Shown here: piece after piece, positions 37,483 through 47,051 of the stretch
Layout: each line of letters starts with the position of its first letter
Position numbering within the stretch: position 1 is the first letter of the stretch
NCBI GenBank assembly: GCA_022009795.1
Contig: CP091724.1
Coordinates: forward strand, 1,339,501-1,403,500
Direction: 5' to 3'
Length of the DNA stretch: 64,000 nucleotides
DNA from: Anaerotruncus sp.
Lineage (GTDB): Bacteria; Bacillota; Clostridia; Oscillospirales; Acutalibacteraceae
Translations under genes and position numbers: made by a program
The notes under the pieces: model-generated
What the model saw: the letters and a program-made list of their open reading frames with translations, nothing else
Databases searched by the model: none
Told to the model about the DNA's origin: nothing

Positions 37483-38631
37483 AACTGCTCCTTTATTTTT
37501 ATATAAAAACTTTACAAGCAAAATTATAACCGCAACTATTGCGGCGATAATCGCAAGCGCTTTTTCAATCATGGGAATTGCCGCATCCACCGTTTCCGGC
37601 GCTTTGCTTGACAAATAATCATAAACCGGCTTCTTTTGCACCTTGGTGCCCACAAGCTCATCAAAAGTGCGGGTATATGTTTCATATTCGCCGGGCTTAT
37701 TCTCATCAAGCTCGATAATGCGCACTCCGCGCTTTGTTCTGTTGCCGTAAACATTAAAGCCGCTCGACTGTGTAAAGCCGAGATCAACATTTTTATATCT
37801 GCCCACAAAGCTGTTTTTATGATCGTGACCTACAAAAACAGCCATAACATCGCCTTTTTTTCGGAAATTGCATCAAACTCACCCGTGTTTTCATTGGGAA
37901 TTGACGGCGGCTCAAGCAGTATATCGCCTTTTCTGCAAGTATCGCCGAGAACATAATATTCATTTTTATGAGTTCTGAATGCTCTGATAGCGCCCTTGGT
38001 GGTTTTTTTAACCTGCTTCAGCACATTATAGTATTCACACATGGGGATATGTTGAAAAACAATTGACGGCACATAGTCGCCGTTCTCAGCCTTCAGTTTT
38101 TCCCTTGTTTTTTTATACCAATCAATGATTTTAACATCAAACGGCTCATATCCGCCGCCCTTGGCATCGGTGCCGCTGTCAAACAAATAAAGGTTGAAAA
38201 ACATCCCTGTTTGATCCATCCGAAGCTTTAATCGGAATGAAGCAGGTGCCGCCACCCTCGGAAAGCTCCGCGGGCTGCTCGCCCATGCAATTAGGAAGCG
38301 CTTTGTATATATCCTCAAACTGATCTTTGTTTGAAATGCCCACCTGCCTGTCGTGATTACCAAAGGTAACGGCAAACGGAATATTTCTTTTTGTTACGGG
38401 CTCAAGCAATTTATAAATCGTTTTGGCAACAGCGTTTTCAAGCTCCTTGCCCTTGCCTTTATATGTTACGCCGTAGCCTTTGATTTGATCGCCCGTGTAA
38501 ACCACCAAATCAGGATTTTCAGCCTCAATCGCAGCCTCCAAAAGTGCCGTTGTATCGGGCGAAACGGCAGGGATTTCCTGAATATCCGTGATTTGCATTA
38601 TCTTGAATTTTTTTCCTTTTGTAAATCTCAT
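37480..38631 (-). CDS. Metallophosphoesterase with C-terminal membrane anchor (frame breaks)
   Basis: Calcineurin-like phosphoesterase: KIMQITDIQEI, VYTGDQIKG, FAVTFGNHDRQVG, IVFQHIPM and VFVGHDHKNSFVG give the five metal-ligand blocks in order. A C-terminal hydrophobic segment (IIAAIVAVIILLVKFLY) would anchor it, facing the side of its active site. About 383 residues. ATG 38631 follows AAGGAGATGG. Breaks near 38230 and 37850. Raw sequence fuses it in frame with gtrA; a shift by one gives a stop overlapping the gtrA ATG (ATGA), so separate genes are preferred. Substrate unknown. Confidence 0.85.
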
Positions 38632-38645
38632 AGAACGCCATCTCC

Positions 38646-38681
38646 TTAAAAGACAAAAAGAAGGGCACGGCAAAAATTCAA
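38646..38681 (-). CDS. Possible leader minigene before the phosphoesterase
   Basis: Eleven codons (TTG start, LNFCRALLFVF) behind a perfect AAGGAGG; its TAA overlaps the ribosome binding site of the phosphoesterase gene (TAAGGAGATGG). It could act by translational coupling, or be a chance frame. Confidence 0.25.
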   Translation of the reverse strand: MNFCRALLFVF

Positions 38682-38708
38682 TTGCTGTGTCCTCCTTGAC
38701 TATTTTAG

Positions 38709-38736
38709 ATTATCACACGGAAATAAAAAAAGTCAA
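38709..38736 (-). promoter_or_regulatory. Promoter of the phosphoesterase-gtrA unit
   Basis: Minus-strand TTGACT (38731-38736), 16-nt spacer, GATAAT (38709-38714). Confidence 0.6.
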
Positions 38737-38801
38737 TAATCATATTATACGCTTCACAAAATATTTATCGTATTCATACACAGATTTGACATTGGAACAT
38801 T

Positions 38802-38850
38802 TCAAAAAAAGATGCCCCTCCTTGCCGCTTTCAGTCGGCATGAAGGGGCC
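38802..38850 (-). terminator. Terminator of the DUF3048 gene
   Basis: Minus-strand GGCCCCTTCATGCCG / CGGCAAGGAGGGGC imperfect stem with an 8-nt loop, followed by TCTTTTTTTG. Confidence 0.8.
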
Positions 38851-38860
38851 TTTGTTTATT

Positions 38861-40326
38861 TTATTGCACTTCGGCGGCGCCGCCGTTGTTTGAAGAAATA
38901 AAGCCGATCCAGGTTTTGCCGGGATTCAGTTTAAGCTCATTACCCGAAGCATCCGTGAACACAAGCTTTCCGTTTTCCTCTTTCCAATTAAAATCAACAA
39001 CCGTGCCCGCGGAAGCAAGCTTGCCCGTGCCGCTTGTGAATTTATAATTGCAATATGTTTCCGTTTTGCCGGAGCCTTTATAATCCTGCTTATCAACATA
39101 TTCGCTTTCGGCAAAAAGGGTGATAATATTTTCAAAGCTTACTTCCTGCTTGTAGTCGGATTGATTTTTATATTTGCCGTCTGCCGCGTCATATGTAAAT
39201 GTGTGGCTGTAAGCGGAAGCTGCTCTGTTTGAAAAATTTGGTTGTAATGCTGTTGCACGCAGTTTGCGAAACGGCCGTTGCCTTATCGTTAAATGCAAAC
39301 TGTGTGAAACGTGAGGAATCAAGATCTGTGCGATAGCCTTTTTTATCGATTGCCGCCACAAGCTCGTTGCCGAGCAACGCCGCATTGTGAGGGCTTACCT
39401 TATCCTTTGTGCGCTTAAAGCAGGAGGAGGTGCTCATGCCGTCTATATTATCAATATTATTATTCTTAATATAATCGTCTGCGCCCTCATAATCGCCCTT
39501 GCTGTGGCTTTGGCCGAAGTGAATATAAATGCAATCAAAGAATTGTGAAAACTGCACAAAGCTGGGCCTTGCAGAGCGCGTGGGACCGACTTGCTCGGGT
39601 AAATCCGTCATATCCGCATAAAGCCAAAGCATGCGGGTGATGCCGCCTTCAACCTCGCCCTCAACAATGATATCGGGCGAATCCATATTATATTGCGGGC
39701 GTGCCTGCGGTGAATTTTCAACAACAACGGCAACCGGCCTTTTGCCGACCGCGGAATCATTATAATCAACCTCGCCCGTGAGCGGATTTTTAATAATAAC
39801 GGGTGCCGCGGTGGTGGCTGCGGTGGTGGGCATGGTAGTGGTTTCCGGCTCTTTTTTTATTGCGAGAAACGCCGAAATAAATGCCGACGGCAACCGCCAC
39901 AACAACTATTACCGCCACAACGGCGATTATTATTTTTTTATTTTTTTGAATTTTTTTCATATATCCCTCTGCCTCCGGATATTCATCTGTGTAATTTCCG
40001 TTTTGCGGATTTATTTCCTCCGGCGCAAACGGAAGCGAGGGCTTTTGCACTTCGTTATCGTTTTCGCGCGCCTTTATCAAATCTTTTTCAATAGCCTCAA
40101 CACCGTTTTTCCCTTTTCGCCGCCGTTTTCCTTCGGCTGCAGATTTTCGGGTTCGGCTGTTTTTTTCGGTTTTTTTGCCTTTTGGGGGCTTAACATTTCT
40201 TTTTCGTTTAATTTAAAGCTTGCACTATCGGCATTTTCATCCTTTTTTTAGGCTGCGGCTCGTTGCCGCCTGCAAATTTAAGCTCATTAAGGATTTTTTT
40301 CAACCTCATCGTCTTTATTTTTCCAT
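38861..40326 (-). CDS. DUF3048 (YerB-like) membrane-anchored protein (frame breaks)
   Basis: YerB-type proteins are envelope proteins of unknown role. A charged cytoplasmic N-terminus of about 115 residues (KDDEVEKILNELKFAGGNEPQ ...) precedes a membrane segment (IIIAVVAVIVVVAVAVGIYF) and a Thr/Ala-rich linker. The two DUF3048 halves follow: NPLTGEVDYNDSAVGKRPVAVVVENSPQARPQ, EGGITRMLWLYAD, VGPTRSARPSFVQFSQFFD, and the C-terminal YCNYKFTSGTGKLASAGTVVDFNWK and GKTWIGFI. About 485 residues from ATG 40326 (AAGGAGG upstream), which is longer than B. subtilis YerB. Breaks near 40315, 40245, 40095, 39860 and 39235. Confidence 0.85.
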
Positions 40327-40479
40327 AGAAAGCCTCCTTGTTTTAATTACTTTATATATAATACCATACGCAAGCCCGAAATGCACTATATTTTTATCAT
40401 TTTTATTGATTTTGCACACAATATATAGTAAAAATTATGTTAAGCAGGTGAAATTTTTCTTTTTGAAAGGACGGTTAAA

Positions 40480-41117
40480 ATGGCAAAAAGCAATTCCGAT
40501 AATCATAACAAACACAAATATTTTTGCTTTACGACAAAGCAAGTGAGGAATTCAAGCCTTTTTTTCACTGCAAGGCGTGGAATCACAGCCAAACATTCCC
40601 TTTTACCATTCCTTTGCAAAGAAAAATTGCCGAAAGCCAGCATTATTTTTAAGGAATTTTTTTAAAGCAATATTACCCTAAAAAGGCAAACAAAAAAATA
40701 TTTTTGGCAATCATTGTGCCGGATGACACCAGCCCGCTTGAAAGCATTTTTCATAAACGAATTTTTTTCGTTAATTCCGGCACCTGCAAGGCGGTGGCGC
40801 AGATGACTATGGCGCAGGCGCTTTCAAAAGAGCATTCACAATATATTTCCATATCAAAATCATCAAGAAACGTTGTGCTGCAATATATCAGAAACAACGA
40901 AATCAAAGCATCGCGCTATTACGACAGAAACACATATATAGCGCCCAAAATTTCAGAGGACGCCAAAAGGCTGCATATAGACATTGAATATGAAAACACG
41001 CCGATTTTCATAAATAATTTCAACCTTGATATGGACGACTTTTTCGGCATAGGCACGGTTATAACTCCGAAAGAATTTATGGATAAAATCGCGCAAATCG
41101 ATGTGGAAAAAATTTAA
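40480..41117 (+). CDS. Hypothetical protein, about 212 residues (frame breaks)
   Basis: Not recognised. Starts MAKSNSDNHNKHKYF, then after a break near 40528 LLYDKASEEFKPFFHCKAWNH and FTIPLQRKIAESQHYF, and after another near 40655 IFLAIIVPDDTSPLESIFHKRIFFVNSG, SISKSSRNVVLQYI and ending FGIGTVITPKEFMDKIAQID. Mixed alpha/beta, soluble, no signal peptide. GAAAGGACGG precedes the ATG. Single gene with its own terminator. It may be a clostridial orphan family. Confidence 0.6.
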
Positions 41118-41129
41118 CAAAGAATAGAA

Positions 41130-41168
41130 CAACCGCCCCGGCAAATAATATTACCGAGGTGGTTTTTT
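41130..41168 (+). terminator. Intrinsic terminator after the hypothetical gene
   Basis: AACCGCCCCGG / CCGAGGTGGTT stem with a 13-nt loop followed by T7. Its 3' arm (GAGGTGG) could also serve as the ribosome binding site of the small frame that starts at 41170. Confidence 0.75.
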
Positions 41169-41169
41169 T

Positions 41170-41326
41170 ATGAGCAAAAAGAAAGCAAGCACGCCGGAAA
41201 TAAAAATAATAGACCTGACCGCATATTTCAGCCCGATAACAAAAATAAAGCGATTTAAGCTATGAGGCCGAGGGCAAAAAAAGAGGCAGCGACCGAGACT
41301 CAACAGCTCCGACGGCAAATGATTAA
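41170..41326 (+). CDS. Possible small protein, about 51 residues (one frame break)
   Basis: MSKKKASTPEIKIIDLTAYF, then after a one-base correction near 41245 DLSYEAEGKKRGSDRDSTAP ending TAND. GAGGTGG lies 7 nt before the ATG, but it is the 3' arm of a terminator. Acidic/basic low-complexity end. Coding status uncertain. Confidence 0.35.
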
Positions 41327-41330
41327 ACGC

Positions 41331-41365
41331 AAAAAGCCCGAATATATCGTTTGATACATTCGGGC
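41331..41365 (-). terminator. Terminator of ylmH
   Basis: GCCCGAAT / ATTCGGGC stem, T5 on the minus strand, six nt after the ylmH stop. Confidence 0.8.
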
Positions 41366-41370
41366 ATATT

Positions 41371-42104
41371 TTATTTATAAACAAATATCCGCAGCACCGT
41401 GCGCCCTTTTTTTGTTGAGCCGAGCACATTGCCGCACTTAAACCTGCCGCTGCCTCTTACCGAAACGATATCGCCGGGTTTAACATTATATGAAAAATTT
41501 TCGCACAGGGCACTGTTCACAAACACTTTGCGCTGAACAAACAGTTCTTTAACGCCGCTGCGTGAAAAATTATAAACCGCCGCCGCAAGCACATCAATCC
41601 TGAGCGAAGCCACAATTATTTCTTTTTCCTCCGGCTCTGCCACCGCGCCTTCGGGAAGCTCGTGCACAACCGAGCATTTAACGCTTGTGTGCCGCACCTT
41701 ATCAAGATTTTGCACAATATAATCCGCAATTGAATCAAGGCAAAAAATATAGCCCGTGTTTTCTTTAATGACTATATCGCCGAGCACATTTCGCTTTATT
41801 CCGAGCCCCATAAGCGAGCCGAGGAAATCACGATGCGAAAGCTTATCCGCAAATTTTTTTGCGAGAGCGGCTCTGCTTTTAATGATTTTTTTACGGGAAA
41901 TTCGGCATATTGACACCCGTTTCCAAATGCGGCAACAGCTCTTTCAGCGCCGTCATATCCGCCGAATGTGGCATAATCGCAAGGCAAATTCAGCGATGCA
42001 AGCTCGCTTTGCTCCTCCATATTCAAAAAATCCGAAAAGGTTACATAGCAGCGCTCACTTGCTCTTTCGGCAAGCTCCGAAAGCCTTTTTTCAAAAATAT
42101 CCAT
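41371..42104 (-). CDS. ylmH: YlmH-like S4-domain RNA-binding protein (frame broken)
   Basis: S4-domain protein that in B. subtilis rescues stalled large subunits carrying peptidyl-tRNA. N-terminal FSDFLNMEEQSELA and CDYATFGGYDGAERAVAAF; after a break near 41885 SHRDFLGSLMGLGIKRNVLGDIV, then the S4 domain (DVLAAAVYNFSRSGVKELFVQRKVFVNS, VKPGDIVSVRGSGRF). About 245 residues. Usually in the dcw/sepF cluster; here alone. Confidence 0.88.
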
Positions 42105-42111
42105 AAGCCAC

Positions 42112-42161
42112 CAAAAAAGCGGCGCCCGATCGGGATATGCCCCTGCACGGTTGCCGCTTTA
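42112..42161 (-). terminator. Terminator of the butyryl-CoA operon
   Basis: Minus-strand AAAGCGGCaaC / GgGCGCCGCTTT long stem followed by T6, 12 nt past the etfA stop. Confidence 0.75.
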
Positions 42162-42172
42162 ATCAATTTAAA

Positions 42173-43225
42173 TTATTTTGCCGCTTTTCTTGCCTTAACA
42201 GCTTCTGTGATAAGGGGAACGATTTTATTTAAATCGCCGACGATACCGTAATCGGCAACATCAAAAATAGGAGCGCTTTCATCCTTGTTTATTGCAATGA
42301 TGATATCGGATTCCTCCATACCTGCGGTGTGCTGAATTGCGCCGCTGATACCGATTGCGAAATAAACATTCGGGCGAACCGTTTTACCCGTTTGGCCAAC
42401 CTGAAGATCTTTGGGAAGCCAACCGTTATCAACAACTGCCCTTGAGCATGAAACCGTGCCGCCGAGAGCCTCTGCAAGCTCCTCAAGAAGCTTAAAGTTT
42501 TCTTTGCTGCCAACGCCGCGGCCACCTGAAACAAGAATCTTTGCCTGCTGAATATCAACAACGGATTCAACGGATTTAACCACATCAAGAATTTCAACAT
42601 AGCAATTGTTTTCTTCAAGCTGAGGATTAAACTCAATAACCTGAGCCTTTGCGTTTTCAACAGGAGCAATCTTTTGCATAACGCCGGGGCGAACGGTTGC
42701 CATTTGCGGACGGTTATCCGGGCAAGCAATTGTTGCGATTGTGTTGCCGCCGAATGCCGGGCGAGTCATAAGAAGCTGATTGTGCTTTTGCTCTCTGTTC
42801 GGGAGCGGATTAAGCGGAAAATCGCCGATTTCAAGCACTGTGCAGTCTGCCGTTAAGCCTGTGCCGACTCTTGCCGAAACACGGGGGCCGAGATCACGGC
42901 CGATAGCCGTTGCGCCAACAAGCATTATCTCCGGCTTATATTCATTGATAGCTGCTGCAAGAGCCTGAGTATAAGGCTCTGTTCTGTAAGTTTCAAGCAC
43001 GGGATTATCAATAACAATAACCTTATCTGCGCCGTATTTTGCAAGCTCATCGGCAAGATTTGCAACCTTGTAGCCGATAAGCACAGCCGTTACCTCTGTT
43101 TCAAGCTTTGCGGCAAGGTCCTTTGCCTTGCCAAGCAATTCAAAAGCGATGGGGCTGATTTCGTTATCCACCTGCTGAGCGTAAATGAAAACACCCTTAT
43201 ACTGTTCTATATTTTCTGTAATCAT
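42173..43225 (-). CDS. etfA: Electron transfer flavoprotein subunit alpha
   Basis: FAD-binding large subunit of the Etf that bifurcates electrons with butyryl-CoA dehydrogenase. N-terminal ETF fold (VFIYAQQVDNEISPIAFELLG), ISARVGTGLTADCTVLE-type segment at about 110-130, then the C-terminal FAD domain SGGRGVGSKENFKLLEELAEALGG, GQTGKTVRPNVYFAIGISGAIQHTAGM and INKDESAPIFDVADYGIVGD. 350 residues, intact. Last gene of the operon, 13 nt after etfB. Confidence 0.97.
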   Translation of the reverse strand: MITENIEQYKGVFIYAQQVDNEISPIAFELLGKAKDLAAKLETEVTAVLIGYKVANLADELAKYGADKVIVIDNPVLETYRTEPYTQALAAAINEYKPEIMLVGATAIGRDLGPRVSARVGTGLTADCTVLEIGDFPLNPLPNREQKHNQLLMTRPAFGGNTIATIACPDNRPQMATVRPGVMQKIAPVENAKAQVIEFNPQLEENNCYVEILDVVKSVESVVDIQQAKILVSGGRGVGSKENFKLLEELAEALGGTVSCSRAVVDNGWLPKDLQVGQTGKTVRPNVYFAIGISGAIQHTAGMEESDIIIAINKDESAPIFDVADYGIVGDLNKIVPLITEAVKARKAAK

Positions 43226-43238
43226 TATTCAGCCCTCC

Positions 43239-44024
43239 TTAGATGATATGCTTTTCTTCAAGCTTTGCGATAATATAATCTGCGGATTCCTGAGGAGTAT
43301 CAAGCGCAACCTTTTCGCCTGCGCCCTTTCTTACCTTATCGGAAGCCTTTGCAATTTTTGTGGGTGAGCCGGAAAGGCCGATATCGGAATCATCAACATC
43401 TTTAAGATCTGCTCTGCCCCAAACGGTGATATCTTTTTTATAGGCATCAAAAATGCCGCCGGGAGTCATATAGCGGGGATCATTAAGCTCCGAAAGAGCT
43501 GTGATAAGCACGGGCATTTTAGCCTTAAGCATATGATATCTGTCGTCAAACTGGCGCTTAACAACAACGCTGTCGCCGTCAACCTTAATATCCTCCGCAT
43601 AGGAGATAACCGGAATTCCGAGATGCTCTGCAATCTGAGGACCGACCTGAGCGGTATCGCCGTCTATTGCCTGGCGGCCTGTGATGATAATATCATAATC
43701 TATATTGCGAAGTGCGCCTGCAATTGTGCTTGAGGTTGCCCAAGTATCCGCACCGCCGAGAACTCTGTCTGTTACAAGAATGCCGTTGTCTGCGCCCATA
43801 GCCATAGCCTCGCGCAAAACCTCCTCTGCCTTGGGAAGACCCATGGTAAGAGCCGTTACCTCTGCGCCGAATTCATCTTTGATTCTGAGTGCGGCTTCAA
43901 GACCCGCTTTATCATCAGGGTTCATAATTGTGAGCATTGCCGCTCTGTTTAAAGTGCCGTCCGGATTAAACTGAACGCCGCCTTTTGTGTCCGGAACCTG
44001 CTTAATGCAAACTACTATTTTCAT
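43239..44024 (-). CDS. etfB: Electron transfer flavoprotein subunit beta
   Basis: Small Etf subunit. MKIVVCIKQVPDTKGGVQFN, MNPDDKAGLEAALRIKDE, the LTMGLPKAEEVLREAMAMGAD and ITGRQAIDGDTAQVGPQIAEHLG segments are characteristic; in bifurcating Etfs the latter region binds the second flavin. 261 residues, intact, 13 nt after bcd. Confidence 0.97.
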   Translation of the reverse strand: MKIVVCIKQVPDTKGGVQFNPDGTLNRAAMLTIMNPDDKAGLEAALRIKDEFGAEVTALTMGLPKAEEVLREAMAMGADNGILVTDRVLGGADTWATSSTIAGALRNIDYDIIITGRQAIDGDTAQVGPQIAEHLGIPVISYAEDIKVDGDSVVVKRQFDDRYHMLKAKMPVLITALSELNDPRYMTPGGIFDAYKKDITVWGRADLKDVDDSDIGLSGSPTKIAKASDKVRKGAGEKVALDTPQESADYIIAKLEEKHII

Positions 44025-44037
44025 ATTCTGCTCCTCC

Positions 44038-45195
44038 TTACTTCAGCAAATTGCCGCTGATAACCATACGCTGAACCTCGGAAGTGCCCTCGTAAATTTC
44101 TGTTATCTTAGCGTCACGCATCATGCGCTCTACTTCATATTCACGGATATAGCCGTAGCCGCCGAAGAGCTGAACAGCCTTTGTGGTTACATTCATAGCG
44201 GTTTCTGCAGCGAAAAAGCTTAGCTTCTGCAGCTTCAAAGGAATAATTCTTTTGAGTTGCCTTTGCCATTGCAGCCTTATAAACAAGCATTTTTTTGCAG
44301 CCTCAACCTGAGCTGCCATATCTGCAAGCTGGAATTGAGTGTTTTGGAAAGCGCCGATTGATCTGCCAAACTGCTTTCTTTCCTTAACATAAGCAACTGT
44401 GCGATCAAGAGCACCTTCTGCAATACCGAGAGCCTGAGCGGCAATACCTATGCGGCCGCCGTCAAGAGTGTGCATGGCGATTCCGAAGCCCTTGCCTCTG
44501 GGGCCGAGGATATTATCCTTGGGAATTCTGCAATCCTGGAAAATAAGCTCATAAGTGGAAGAGCCGCGAATACCCATTTTCTTTTCTTTTGTGCCGAAAA
44601 GGAAACCGGGTGCGGTTTTGGGAACGATAAATGCGGAGAAGAGCTTTTTCTTTCTGCCTCTTTTATCTTCAACAACATCGGTTACTGCGATAACGATATA
44701 AATATCGGCTTCTTTACCGTTTGTGATAAAGCATTTAGAGCCGTTGAGCACCCATTCGTCACCGTCAAGCACAGCCTTTGTTTGCGCGCCCTGAGCATCA
44801 GTGCCTGCACCCGGCTCCGTAAGAGCGAATGCGCCGAGCAGCTCGCCCGAAGCAAGCGGCTTTAAGAATTTTTGCTTTTGCTCTTCCGTGCCGTAAGTAA
44901 GAATCGGGTCGCAGCAAAGCGAGGTGTGTGCGGAAACGATAACGCTTGTTGTGGCACAAGCCTTTGCAAGCTCTTCAACGCACATAACATATGTGAGCGG
45001 GTCGCAGCCCTGGCCGCCGTATTCCTTTGGAACGGGGATTCCGAGGAAGCCGAGCTTTTGCATTTTAGTTACGGTTTCTCTTGGGAATTGTTCGGTTTCA
45101 TCTGTTTCAACAGCAAGCGGCTTTACTTCATTTTCAGTAAAATCAGCAAAAAGCTTTCTTGCCATTTCATGTTCTTTGCCGAAAGTAAAATCCAT
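44038..45195 (-). CDS. bcd: Butyryl-CoA dehydrogenase (acyl-CoA dehydrogenase)
   Basis: FAD enzyme reducing crotonyl-CoA to butyryl-CoA together with EtfAB. ALTEPGAGTDAQGAQT, FITNGKEADIY, MGIRGSSTYELIF, IAAQALGIAEGALDRTVAYVKERKQFG, AVQLFGGYGYIREYEVERMMRDAKITEIYEGTSEVQR with the catalytic Glu. 385 residues. Between about 44290 and 44215 two indels cancel, so the open frame shows about 24 wrong residues (KKCLFIRLQWQ...) in place of KMLVYKAAMAKATQKNYS. 177 nt separate it from hbd, with a stem-loop. Confidence 0.96.
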   Translation of the reverse strand: MDFTFGKEHEMARKLFADFTENEVKPLAVETDETEQFPRETVTKMQKLGFLGIPVPKEYGGQGCDPLTYVMCVEELAKACATTSVIVSAHTSLCCDPILTYGTEEQKQKFLKPLASGELLGAFALTEPGAGTDAQGAQTKAVLDGDEWVLNGSKCFITNGKEADIYIVIAVTDVVEDKRGRKKKLFSAFIVPKTAPGFLFGTKEKKMGIRGSSTYELIFQDCRIPKDNILGPRGKGFGIAMHTLDGGRIGIAAQALGIAEGALDRTVAYVKERKQFGRSIGAFQNTQFQLADMAAQVEAAKKCLFIRLQWQRQLKRIIPLKLQKLSFFAAETAMNVTTKAVQLFGGYGYIREYEVERMMRDAKITEIYEGTSEVQRMVISGNLLK

Positions 45196-45330
45196 ATTGA
45201 TTTCCTTAGCCTTTCTGCCCGCCTATACGATAAATTTTCAAAATTGCGCTGCGAGCTTGGCGCAATTATATGCTGCAATGCAGCGAAAATAACCTTGCCG
45301 AGCGATAAATCATTTCAAATCTACCGCCGC

Positions 45331-45359
45331 AGCGGCGTGCACAAAAAATGCACGCCGCC
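45331..45359 (-). other. Stem-loop between hbd and bcd
   Basis: GGCGGCGTGCA / TGCACGCCGCT near-perfect 11-bp stem with a 7-nt loop, no T-tract after it on the minus strand. Probably an mRNA stability or processing element setting different levels of hbd and bcd-etf. Confidence 0.5.
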
Positions 45360-45372
45360 GTGATTTCGGTTA

Positions 45373-46212
45373 TTATTTGCGATAGTCATAGAAGCCCACG
45401 CCGGTTTTGCGGCCAAGCTTACCTGCGCGAACCATCTTCTTAAGAAGAGTTGCGGGGCGATATTTGGGATCGCCTGTTTCGGAATAAATTGTTTCCATAA
45501 TTGCAAGCACAATATCAAGACCAACATAGTCGCCGAGTTCAAGCGGACCCATGGGATGATTTGCGCCGAGCTTCATTGCGGTGTCTATATCTTCAACGCT
45601 TGCAATGCCCATTTCATAAACGGTGATACCCTCGTTGATAAGAGGAATAAGAATTCTGTTTACAACGAAGCCGGGAGCCTCGTTAACCTCAACGGGAGTT
45701 TTGCCGATTTCAACTGCGATTGCCTTGATTTTTGCAACCATATCTGCGGGAGTGTTTGCGCCTGCGATAACCTCAATAAGCTTCATAACGGGAGCGGGAT
45801 TGAAGAAATGCATGCCGATAAGCGGTCTGTCAAGGCCTGCGCCGATTTCCGTGATTGAAAGAGATGATGTGTTTGTTGCAAACATGCAATCGGGCTTAAC
45901 GATATCTTGAAGCTCTTTAAAGGTTTGCTTTTTAACATCCATAACCTCAAGTGCAGCTTCTACGATAAGATCGCAATCCGTGCAAATTTCTTTGGTGCCT
46001 GTTGTGATTTTGGCAAGAATGGCATCGGCTGCCGCCTGATCCATTTTGCCCTTTGCAATTCTTTTTTCAAAGCCCTTTGCGATTTTGTTTTTGCCGTTTG
46101 CGGCAAATTCATTGTTAATATCGCAAAGTGCAACTTCATAACCTTCAACCTGTGCAAAAGCCTGAGCAATACCGGAGCCCATTGTGCCTGCGCCTATAAT
46201 TCCGACTTTCAT
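45373..46212 (-). CDS. hbd: 3-hydroxybutyryl-CoA dehydrogenase
   Basis: NAD(H)-dependent reduction of acetoacetyl-CoA. Rossmann motif VGIIGAGTMGSGIAQAFA, the ATNTSSLSITEI segment, GMHFFNPAPVMKLIEVI with the catalytic His, ETPVEVNEAPGFVVNRIL-type stretch and a C-terminal domain ending GRKTGVGFYDYRK. 279 residues, intact. ATG 46212 with GGAGG upstream. Confidence 0.97.
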   Translation of the reverse strand: MKVGIIGAGTMGSGIAQAFAQVEGYEVALCDINNEFAANGKNKIAKGFEKRIAKGKMDQAAADAILAKITTGTKEICTDCDLIVEAALEVMDVKKQTFKELQDIVKPDCMFATNTSSLSITEIGAGLDRPLIGMHFFNPAPVMKLIEVIAGANTPADMVAKIKAIAVEIGKTPVEVNEAPGFVVNRILIPLINEGITVYEMGIASVEDIDTAMKLGANHPMGPLELGDYVGLDIVLAIMETIYSETGDPKYRPATLLKKMVRAGKLGRKTGVGFYDYRK

Positions 46213-46232
46213 ATTCAATTCCTCCTGAATAA

Positions 46233-47024
46233 TTATTTATTGATAAAAAGGCTTTTTTTAACCTTATCTTTATTGCGATCAAGGAAAAACGCCATGCCGT
46301 ATTTTTTTGATCTTCTGTTTCAAAGCAATCGCCGAAAAGTTTTTCTTCAATTTCAACAGCGCTTGCAATATCTGTTTGCAAACCCTCGTTGATGGCTTTT
46401 TTGCAGTTGCGAACGGCTATGGGAGCATTTGCCGCAATAATTGAAGCCATTTTCTTGGCTGCCGGCATAAGCTCTTCTATAGGATAAACGGCATTTACAA
46501 GGCCGATGCGAAGAGCCTCCGGAGCCTTGATATTTCTTGCCGTGTAAATAAGCTGCTTTGCCATTCCCACGCCGACTGTTCTTGCAAGGCGCTGTGTGCC
46601 GCCGAAACCGGGTGTAATTCCGAGGCCGACCTCAGGCTGGCCGAAAACAGCATTTTCGGAGCAAATTCTGATATCGCACGCCATTGAAATTTCACAGCCG
46701 CCGCCGAGCGCAAATCCGTTTACCGCAGCGATTACCGGAATGGAAAGATTTTTCTAATTTAAGAAAAACATCGTTTCCTTTTTTGCCGAAAGCCTCGCCC
46801 TCTGCCTTTGTGAGCGTGCTCATTTCACCGATATCCGCACCTGCAACAAACGATTTTTCGCCTGCACCCGTAATTATAAGAGCGCGAACGGCGTCGAAAT
46901 CAATTGCATCAAGTGCCTCATTGATTTCATCAAGCACTGCGCTGTTGAGCGCGTTAAGAGCCTTTGGCCTGTTTATGGTTAATACGGCAACTGCGCCGTC
47001 TGCTTCATAATTTATAAATTCCAT
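46233..47024 (-). CDS. crt: 3-hydroxybutyryl-CoA dehydratase (crotonase; frame breaks)
   Basis: Enoyl-CoA hydratase family. TINRPKALNALNSAVLDEI, ITGAGEKSFVAGADIGEM (oxyanion loop), and after a break near 46745 ACDIRICSENAVFGQPEVGLGITPGFGGTQRLAR with the two catalytic Glu. A second break near 46300 hides the end AFFLDRNKDKVKKSLFINK. About 264 residues. Start 47024 with GGAG upstream. Confidence 0.95.
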
Positions 47025-47051
47025 TGCTATCTCCAAGTTTTAAACGAATAA

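Noticed and set aside
36898..38631. In-frame fusion of the metallophosphoesterase with GtrA
   Set aside because: The gtrA start has its own AAAGGAGC site, and a one-base shift produces an ATGA stop/start overlap. Frame errors are common in both genes.
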